64,000 nucleotides of DNA, taken from Paralichthys olivaceus (lineage: Eukaryota; Chordata; Actinopteri; Pleuronectiformes; Paralichthyidae). A program made the translations under genes and the position numbers. Below the pieces are notes generated by a model. That model saw only the letters and a list, made by a program, of their open reading frames with translations. It had not been told where the DNA came from and did no database searches. Shown piece by piece: positions 61,501 through 64,000 of the stretch; positions within the stretch are counted from its first letter, which is position 1; the number at the start of each line of letters is the position of its first letter. Location: assembly GCF_024713975.1 (NCBI RefSeq), contig NC_091106.1, positions 11,945,001 to 12,009,000 of the forward strand, written 5' to 3'.

Positions 61501-63425
61501 GTATTCTTACATAAACATTAATTTCTGTAACAGAGGAACACGAAGAGTCGGTGTACAACAATTACATCTCTGAAATCCGCAACTTCCGCATGCATCTGGA
61601 GGCCCACGAAGAACACCTCATCAGGAAAATCCGCACGCCACTGGAGAGGGACGACCTGGAGCAGAGTCTCCAGCGCATCACAGAGCACGAGGTACATATC
61701 TGAGCATCAATCATCATTTTGCAAGTTAAAGAATTTCCAGGTGTTGTTTTCTCATTCATGCTTTTCTAATCACCATTCTCCAGAGGAAAACGGCGGAGCT
61801 GAATAAACTAAAGGACGACCTTGATGTCATGAAGGAGAAATGCGAGCTCTTCCTCAGACAGGCTGCAGGTTCTCCGTCTGCGCCAACACTTTCCTCTGAG
61901 CTCACCGTCCTCATTCAGAACATGAGCCAAGTGTACTCCATGTCCTCCATTTATATGGACAAGTAAGACTTCCCTTTATTATTGCCCCGAAGTAATTTCA
62001 CCGCCATTTTGTAGCTGAATTGAAAACAAGTTCCTTCTTGTTCACAGACTGAAAACAGTAAGCTTGGTGGTGAAGCACAGCCAGGGTGCAGAGGTGCTGG
62101 TTAAAGCCTACGAATCCAAACTCTATGAAGAAGATGCCATGAACCCTGATGTCAAGTCCATTGAGACTGTCATTTCAACACTGAAGGTGATTACACTTGT
62201 TAATATTAAATATTTCACCTATAATAAGAATGTTTTCAGTTTTTGAATTGATCGTTTCCCCCTCTGAACGTAGCAATGGAGGACAGAGATCGATGAGAAA
62301 CAGGAGGTGTTCCATGACATGGAGGATGAGCTGCAGAAAGCACGAGTGATCAGTGACCGCATGTTTAAGGCCCACAACGAGCGAGACTTTGACCTGGACT
62401 GGCACAAAGAAAAAGCTGATCAGCTGAGTGAGAGATGGCAGAACATCCACTCACAGATTGACAGCAGGTTGGAGATTTTTGAGATGCTTGCAATATATAT
62501 TTTTCATTCTTAAATTATTTCTCACGATGATTATTTGTTAATTCTCAGGCTTCGGGACCTGGACGGAGTCAACAAATCTCTGAAACACTACAGAGACTCG
62601 TACAGTAATCTTGATGAGTGGGTCAGTGAAATGGAAGCAGCACAGCTACAGGCTCAAGAAAACAAACCTGAAGATAGCAAGGCACTGGCTGAGTTCTTAA
62701 ACAAGCAGAAGGTAGAAGAAGAATAAACGTCCCGAAACCAATATTAAAACAGTACAGATGTATACATATATATATTTAAAAATATATTTGTCTTCTTCAG
62801 GTGCTTGTTGCTGAAATTGAGCAAAAACAGAGCAGAATTGATGAGTGTCAGAAATACTCAGAGCAATACTCATCTAACATTAAGGTAAATTAATGTATTA
62901 TAACTCCTTTCAACCCATTTAAATTATTATTGGTTTAATCTGCACCTTAACCTGCAGATCCTGTATGATCACTTTGTGGTTGTTTGGTAATTTCTTCAAG
63001 ATTGTTCTGATAAATAAATGTGTCTGTTCTGATGAGGGTGGACAATGAAATAATCTAAACTAAAAGGCAATATTTTAGGATAAAAAACAACCTTGTAACC
63101 TTGCACACAATTTTATTTTTAGGATTATGAACTTCAGCTGATGACATTCAGAGCGATGGTCGACTCCCAACACAAATCTCCTCTCAAGAAGCGGAGGATG
63201 CAGAGCTCTTCTGATGCCATTCAGCAGGAGGTGACTCTGATTTTACACAAGTCGAACCGGATATTTGTGATCCATGTGCAGTAAGCGCTCATTAACATAC
63301 TAACATACTGTCTTTACTTCTCACAGTTCATGGATCTCCGAACCCGCTACACAGCTCTTGTGACTCTGATGACACAGTATGTGAAGTTTGCGAGTGAAAC
63401 ACTGAAGAGAACTGAAGACGAGGAG
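20617..63425 (+). CDS. dst: dystonin / BPAG1 spectraplakin, 5' part (open at right edge)
   Basis: Giant cytoskeletal linker joining actin, microtubules and intermediate filaments; needed in neurons, muscle and epithelial hemidesmosomes (family knowledge). The window holds the 5' exons: alternative starts, the actin-binding CH1-CH2 pair, and the plakin domain with embedded SH3. The longest chain starts at the transmembrane exon and runs through 36 exons to 63425, giving 1608 residues before the window ends; with the 36-nt cassette it is 12 more. All junctions are GT-AG except one GC-AG, and every phase fits. Sequence and synteny both point to dst rather than the paralogue macf1. The exons of each section are given in the entries below. 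The rod, GAS2 and C-terminal regions lie beyond the window. Confidence 0.95.
22840..23275 (+). repeat. dispersed repeat family R3, copy 1
   Basis: Contains CCATCCAGAAATGAAGCCAAAATAT, then GGAGCCAGAGTCTGCAGAGTAGTG, and later GGGTTTATGACCTATATGGCAGCCAGCCACCAGGGGGAGATCAAGATG. The last block recurs at 43141-43210. I recognise these blocks as a widespread teleost repeat. The copy is diverged, with AT-rich intervening sequence. Confidence 0.55.
24064..24427 (+). mobile_element. palindromic MITE-like element, copy 1
   Basis: 364 bases bounded by TTAAAGGTACAGTGT and, at the right end, ACACTGGAACTTTAA, which are imperfect inverted repeats of about 15 bases. Internal blocks such as GTTTAGTTTGTCCAGTCTGG, ACATGGCGGCCTCTGTAGAG and AAAGAAAACTACAATTCATAC are shared, in reverse orientation, with 38597-38943. 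There is no coding capacity. The terminal TTAA on both sides would suit a TTAA-type target duplication, but this is not proven. Confidence 0.75.
26344..26355 (+). CDS. dst: possible short first coding exon of a dst isoform
   Basis: ATGTATACAGTG followed by a strong donor (gtaagt) in phase 0, which would add MYTV ahead of the shared exon at 26602. The surrounding DNA is GC-rich and promoter-like. Equally likely, this exon is only leader and translation starts at the internal ATG of the next exon ([11 protein letters not shown], at 26638). Confidence 0.4.
26602..26815 (+). CDS. dst: dst shared N-terminal exon, acidic/serine-rich
   Basis: A 214-nt exon, phase 0 in and phase 1 out. It encodes [20 protein letters not shown], then [20 protein letters not shown] and ends [12 protein letters not shown]. 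This is the well-conserved N-terminal block common to dystonin isoforms 1 and 2 (a similar block is in MACF1). It joins to the exon at 40867. Confidence 0.94.
26816..28072 (+). other. dst: dst intron and upstream region of the next start
   Basis: AT-rich, no exon seen. The last ~200 bases are GC-richer and contain a CA microsatellite (27960-28015), and should include the promoter and leader of the 28073 exon. Confidence 0.6.
28073..28163 (+). CDS. dst: dst alternative first exon ([16 protein letters not shown] type)
   Basis: A 91-nt coding stretch from ATG at 28073 to donor AAAG|gtagga, phase 1. It encodes [12 protein letters not shown] and then [17 protein letters not shown], the latter closely matching the N-terminus of a known mammalian dystonin isoform. 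It joins to 40867, giving ...[12 protein letters not shown] second serine-rich block is not included, so this isoform lacks the membrane segment. Confidence 0.92.
32255..32400 (+). repeat. dispersed repeat family R1, copy 3
   Basis: TTTTGTTTGTTTGTTAGATTACGCAAATGG, then AAGGAAGAACCCATTAAAGTTTGGTGTGGATCCAGGAATG. Partial, diverged copy of the family also seen at 7285, 12316, 34960 and 46365. Confidence 0.65.
33640..33985 (+). repeat. teleost repeat with AGTTCCTGGGACTAAAA end
   Basis: Contains GTTCCTGCTTGGGGAG, TGCCTGATTGGTCAAGTCC, ATAGACCAACGGTCTGCAGGGAACTTTTTAGTTCCTGGGACTAAAAGG. I recognise these blocks in this order as a common teleost interspersed repeat, possibly a non-autonomous DNA transposon. 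The left end is indistinct. Confidence 0.45.
34960..35150 (+). repeat. dispersed repeat family R1, copy 4
   Basis: TTTGGTTTGTTTGTTTTTCC, GTCAGCAGGATTACTGAAAAACTACTGAAG, AAGAACCCAGTATATTTTGGACTGGATC and CCAGGAACG follow the R1 block order. It is followed directly by an R2 copy. Confidence 0.65.
35170..35380 (+). repeat. dispersed repeat family R2, copy 1
   Basis: TTCAAGATCTCCAGAGGATAAATCC, TAACTGTTGGATGGATTGCC, TTTAGCGATCCTCTCACTTTGCAC and GCGCCATCATTGGGTAAA. The same type recurs at 42010-42270; I recognise it as a common teleost repeat. Confidence 0.55.
38597..38943 (-). mobile_element. palindromic MITE-like element, copy 2 (inverted)
   Basis: 347 bases bounded by TTAAAGGTCCAGTGTGTAAG and ACTCACTGTACCTTTAA. 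The interior is the reverse complement, with substitutions and small gaps, of 24064-24427; shared blocks include AATTGTAGTTTTCTTTACCC and GAAGCTACCACAGGTTCTTC. Not coding. It lies shortly upstream of the 39271 alternative exon. Confidence 0.78.
39192..39228. repeat. (GGCA)n microsatellite
   Basis: Tandem GGCA units (GGCAGGCAGGCAGGCAAGCA and on), close upstream of the 39271 exon. Confidence 0.85.
39271..39397 (+). CDS. dst: candidate alternative dst first exon, unrecognised N-terminus
   Basis: From ATG at 39271 (context CACATGG) an open frame of 127 nt runs to ATGG|gtcagt, phase 1, exactly the phase needed to join to 40867 as ...[12 protein letters not shown]. It encodes [20 protein letters not shown] followed by a charged, lysine-rich helix-like segment [15 protein letters not shown]. 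There is an acceptor-like CTTCCTCAG 12 bases before the ATG, so it may be a second exon after a separate leader. I do not recall this N-terminus from mammalian dystonin. Support is open frame, phase and position only. Confidence 0.6.
40050..40315 (+). repeat. SINE, 5'-truncated copy
   Basis: Starts at TGTGGGTACTCTGGCTTCCC, then CCAAAGACATTCAGATTGGGG, GTCCAGGGTGTATCCCGC, GTCAGCTGGGATTGGCTCCAGC and ends in a GGATGGATG tail. This is the 3' part of the tRNA-derived SINE seen more completely at 52245-52540. It is in the intron before the first CH1 exon. Confidence 0.75.
40867..47957 (+). CDS. dst: dst exons encoding the first calponin-homology domain
   Basis: Exons 40867-40928, 43445-43534, 46174-46251 and 47865-47957 (phases 0 after the first). 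They encode [40 protein letters not shown], then [20 protein letters not shown] and [20 protein letters not shown] ending in IWTIILHFQ. The CH signatures [29 protein letters not shown] and [14 protein letters not shown] are all intact. CH1 is the high-affinity actin-binding half of the N-terminal actin-binding domain. All four upstream starts in phase 1 join here. Confidence 0.96.
42010..42270 (+). repeat. dispersed repeat family R2, copy 2
   Basis: GACTGAAATATCTCAGCGATTACCGGATTGCCATCAAAACTTTG, ATGGTCTCCAGAGGATGAAACCCACTGATG, then GTTTAATGATCCCCAGAC. Same family as 35170-35380. Confidence 0.6.
42985..43245 (+). repeat. dispersed repeat family R3, copy 2
   Basis: ATGGAGGAGGCAGGGTTTAGGACC, CTGCAACCGGCCACCAGGTGGAGATTGAGATGCTTTG and CATCCATCTTTATCCACAGTCT. 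It shares the central block with 22840-23275. An ATTTGTATAGCGCC-type repeat follows at 43275-43390. It lies in the intron before the second CH1 exon. Confidence 0.55.
43275..43390 (+). repeat. ATTTGTATAGCGCC-type repeat fragment
   Basis: CACTTCTATTTGTATAGCGCCATATCATAA and GACAAGGCACCTTACATG are blocks of another repeat common in teleosts; a shorter piece is at about 16033-16075. Confidence 0.5.
43535..46173 (+). other. dst: dst intron split by a cassette exon
   Basis: AT-rich intron carrying a short GT microsatellite at 44819-44838 and the 36-nt cassette exon at 44888-44923. Nothing else recognised. Confidence 0.7.
44888..44923 (+). CDS. dst: 36-nt dst cassette exon inside CH1
   Basis: Acceptor GCGATAAG and donor TTG|gtgagt flank 36 nt encoding [12 protein letters not shown]. 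The exon is in phase 0 and starts with the same PRER as the following exon (46174), so inclusion gives ...[22 protein letters not shown]. Spectraplakins are known to have a short optional exon at this point that lengthens the loop inside CH1. The duplicated PRER start suggests origin by tandem exon duplication. The preceding pyrimidine tract is moderate, consistent with regulated use. Confidence 0.8.
46252..47864 (+). other. dst: dst intron within CH1
   Basis: 1.6 kb intron that contains the R1 copy at 46365-46735. Remaining sequence shows no exon or recognised repeat. Confidence 0.7.
46365..46735 (-). repeat. dispersed repeat family R1, copy 5 (near full length, inverted)
   Basis: Read on the minus strand: CCACCTAGGAGGTTATGTTTTC, GTTTGTTTGTTTTTC, AGCAGGATTACGTTAAAGC, ATTTTGGTGTGGATCAAGATC, TTTAACATTGCAATATAGGGCGTTTTTC, then GATCCCCAAAAATCCAGTGG. 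It is the longest R1 copy in the window and shows the family to be about 370 bases. Confidence 0.7.
47958..50978 (+). other. dst: dst intron and upstream region of the isoform-3 start
   Basis: No exon recognised. From about 50080 to 50978 the DNA is GC-richer than the surrounding intron and contains the promoter and leader of the 50979 start by position. A purine-rich GAGAGAGCGAGAG stretch lies at 50670-50730. Confidence 0.6.
50979..51677 (+). CDS. dst: dst isoform-3 type first exon, myristoylation N-terminus
   Basis: A single 699-nt exon (233 codons) from ATG at 50979 to CAACAG|gtaaac, phase 0. It starts [14 protein letters not shown]: Gly2 with Asn3 and two nearby cysteines, a clear N-myristoylation site with likely palmitoylation. 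It continues with a basic stretch, [13 protein letters not shown], and a charged region with long open reading and no stop. Phase 0 matches the exon at 53941, so the product would carry only CH2, as described for mammalian BPAG1 isoform 3, which is membrane-directed and lacks CH1. The open frame extends upstream to 50886, but MGNICGC is the sensible start. The frame is open only to just past the donor. Confidence 0.88.
51678..53940 (+). other. dst: dst intron before CH2
   Basis: AT-rich, with one SINE (52245-52540). No exon recognised. Confidence 0.7.
52245..52540 (+). repeat. tRNA-derived SINE
   Basis: Reads GGGCAGGGAGGTGGTGAGGTGGTTAGCACTGCTGCCTG, GTGTGGAGTTTGCTTGTTCTCCCTGTGTCTGTG, TCTGGCTTCCTTCCACAGTCC, ATGCAGATTGTGGTTAGGATAG, CAGCTGGGTTTGGCTCCAGC and ends in a GATGGAAAGATGAATGGG tail. 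The TGGTTAGCACTG start resembles a tRNA-type A box, and the whole is a SINE type widespread in teleosts (Mermaid/DANA-like by appearance). A truncated copy is at 40050-40315. Confidence 0.78.
53941..54610 (+). CDS. dst: dst exons encoding the second calponin-homology domain
   Basis: Exons 53941-54107, 54236-54348 and 54504-54610 (phases 2, 1, 0). They encode [40 protein letters not shown] and the CH2 core [27 protein letters not shown] and [22 protein letters not shown]2 completes the actin-binding domain and, in the myristoylated isoform, is the only CH domain. Sequence is close to vertebrate dystonin throughout. Confidence 0.97.
54708..55492 (+). CDS. dst: dst exons at the start of the plakin region
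   Basis: Exons 54708-54827, 55178-55273 and 55365-55492. They encode [20 protein letters not shown], a helical segment with [20 protein letters not shown], and [20 protein letters not shown] ending RPEVER in phase 2. These form the first spectrin-like repeat after CH2. The last junction is shared in phase with the BPAG1e first exon (57123), so either can join to 57199. Confidence 0.95.
55493..56986 (+). other. dst: dst intron containing the BPAG1e promoter
   Basis: No exon recognised up to 56860; then the TATA-type promoter and leader of the epithelial start. Confidence 0.75.
56863..56870 (+). promoter_or_regulatory. dst: TATA box of the BPAG1e (epithelial) dst promoter
   Basis: TATAAATA at 56863-56870, about 117 bases upstream of the ATG at 56987 and preceded by a GC-rich stretch with CACCTGGCTGCGACG. 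A TSS near 56893-56905 would give a leader of roughly 85-95 bases. It is the only dst start in the window with a clear TATA box, in keeping with a tightly cell-type-restricted promoter. Confidence 0.65.
56987..57123 (+). CDS. dst: dst BPAG1e (epithelial) first exon
   Basis: 137 nt from ATG at 56987 to GGATCCAG|gtgagg, phase 2. It encodes [20 protein letters not shown] and a Ser/Asn-rich continuation ending NNNITYGSR. Position, phase and composition match the unique first exon of mammalian BPAG1e, the hemidesmosomal isoform, which is also Ser/Asn-rich and joins to the same LEMLQQ exon. It lacks both CH domains. The residue-level resemblance to human is modest. Confidence 0.9.
57199..58072 (+). 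CDS. dst: dst plakin-domain exons with an LTP-repeat linker
   Basis: Exons 57199-57292, 57368-57522 and 57610-58072. They encode [40 protein letters not shown] and [20 protein letters not shown], then [20 protein letters not shown]. After this is a low-complexity Leu-Thr-Pro repeat region (about 57765-57895) and a glycine run, followed by [20 protein letters not shown]. The linker is present in mammalian dystonin with different repeat numbers and is absent from MACF1, which supports the dst call. Confidence 0.95.
58176..59866 (+). CDS. dst: dst plakin-domain spectrin-repeat exons
   Basis: Exons 58176-58304, 58661-58738, 58845-59006, 59275-59379, 59565-59660 and 59741-59866, all phase 0. Typical segments: [100 protein letters not shown] and [20 protein letters not shown]. 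In plakins this helical region binds hemidesmosomal partners in BPAG1e. Introns are short, and one carries a retroposon tail (58478-58560). No disruption seen. Confidence 0.96.
58478..58560 (+). repeat. retroposon 3' tail with (TTATC)n
   Basis: GAAATTTCCCCAGTGTGGGATGAATAAAGTCGATCTTATCTTATCTTATCTG is the + orientation of the LINE-related tail type also seen inverted at 18530-18570. It lies inside the 356-base intron between dst exons 58304 and 58661. Confidence 0.65.
59956..60562 (+). CDS. dst: dst SH3-containing plakin exons
   Basis: Exons 59956-60108, 60196-60350 and 60436-60562. The first ends [12 protein letters not shown]; the second encodes [20 protein letters not shown], then [17 protein letters not shown], the SH3 domain embedded in a spectrin repeat that marks plakins. 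The third gives [20 protein letters not shown]. The SH3 lies between helices of repeat 5 in plakins. All junctions are normal GT-AG. Confidence 0.96.
60705..63425 (+). CDS. dst: dst distal plakin-domain exons up to the window's last exon
   Basis: Exons 60705-60888, 61534-61691, 61784-61962, 62048-62186, 62274-62467, 62549-62711, 62801-62884, 63123-63230 and 63327-63425. They encode [74 protein letters not shown], the basic [15 protein letters not shown] (a possible nuclear localisation signal) and [20 protein letters not shown] ending TEDEE. The intron after 60888 uses a GC donor. After 63425, mammalian dst splices either into the BPAG1e-specific exon or the rod exons; neither is inside the window. 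Confidence 0.95.
60889..61533 (+). other. dst: dst intron with GC-AG boundaries
   Basis: A 645-base intron starting GCAAGG after AGAGAG and ending CTGTAACAG. The GC donor is required to keep [12 protein letters not shown] in frame and matching vertebrate dystonin; no nearby GT gives a fitting phase and sequence. No other features. Confidence 0.8.
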
Positions 63426-64000
63426 GTGAGAGCTTCATACTTTTTGGATCTGCAGTTGCTTGTGCAGCACACTGTAGACTGGGGCTTCGTGGCTGCTTAA
63501 ATGTGTAATGCCAGTTTAGCTTTACCTTCTTTTCTTTGCATTGTTCCTAAATGTCCTGTTTTTATCAACATGTTTAATACCTCATAGAGATACACACATA
63601 CAGAAGTCGAAACAGACAAAAACACAACAATTTGTTTTCCTCCTTACGCTTCTTGACTTCTTGACTTCTTCTGCGGGTTGCATCTCTGAATATAAACAGT
63701 CAGCTCATTATGAGTGAAGATAATTTGCTTCATTGCACAAATGAAGCAAACAGAATGTGGATAAGTGATGCATGTGTGTCCTTATTGCTGCTGATGGTGA
63801 CTCGCTGGGAGGAGACTGCTTTTTTACACTTTGACAGAAAGTCTTTCGCTTGTTGGACTTTCTGTGGGAAAATACAGCCTCTCCAGGAGTTTCAAAGTGC
63901 TATTTATATAAAGTTAAATACATCAAGTTTTTTTAAATGTAAAAGTATATCTGGCTAACAAAACTAAAGTCATGCTGTCTTAAAATTACAAATTCCTGGA
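63426..64000 (+). other. dst: dst intron, incomplete
   Basis: Starts with donor GAG|gtgaga. AT-rich, no further exon before the window end. The ORF at 63710-63958 is not recognised. Confidence 0.7.

Noticed and set aside
20617-63425. Assignment to macf1 instead of dst
   Set aside because: The LTP linker, transmembrane N-terminus, SH3-region wording and linkage to rab23-bag2-znf451 all fit dst.

Overview
This window is ray-finned fish nuclear DNA, most likely a percomorph/acanthomorph teleost. The genes have introns with GT-AG boundaries, (CA)n and (GATA)n microsatellites are frequent, and many interspersed repeats are of types common in teleosts. No bacterial, viral or organellar genes, CRISPR arrays or convincing RNA genes were seen. 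All gene names rest on recognising protein sequence and on agreement with the human 6p12 gene order (DST-ZNF451-BAG2-RAB23); no database search was run. Exon boundaries were set by hand from splice sites and reading-frame phase.

Layout: (1) 1-6970: rab23 on the + strand, with a non-coding first exon ending at 706, six coding exons at 2630-4040 and a long 3'UTR. A possible first exon of an unidentified divergent gene lies on the - strand at 253-390. (2) 7994-10291: bag2 on the - strand, three coding exons, tail to tail with rab23. (3) 11964-17071: znf451 on the - strand, eleven coding exons plus a candidate 57-nt cassette exon, with an untranslated first exon near 18054. (4) 18.15-20.6 kb: intergenic, holding an old retroposon tail and low-complexity DNA; bend6 and KIAA1586, which sit here in mammals, are not visible. 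(5) 20617 to the right edge: the 5' part of dst (dystonin/BPAG1) on the + strand, still open at the window end.

The dst locus is the main feature. Its first ~43 kb hold at least five, probably six, alternative 5' exons feeding one shared body: a transmembrane N-terminus (20617), a possible short start (26344) feeding the acidic MSSSAD exon (26602), the [16 protein letters not shown] start (28073), a start I do not recognise (39271), a myristoylation-type start that skips the first calponin-homology domain (50979), and the epithelial BPAG1e start, with a TATA box (56987). All fit by phase to the downstream exons. Shared exons encode CH1 and CH2 (actin binding) and then the plakin domain with its embedded SH3. 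A 36-nt cassette exon lies inside CH1, and one intron uses a GC donor.

The four named genes have separate cell-biological roles: Rab23 in ciliary/Hedgehog trafficking, BAG2 as an HSP70 co-chaperone, ZNF451 as a SUMO ligase, and dystonin as a cytoskeletal linker. Their proximity is ancestral vertebrate synteny, not an operon. The remaining sequence is intron, UTR and repeats, including a terminal-inverted-repeat element with a telomere-like core, two copies of a palindromic MITE-like element and several dispersed repeat families present in more than one copy.
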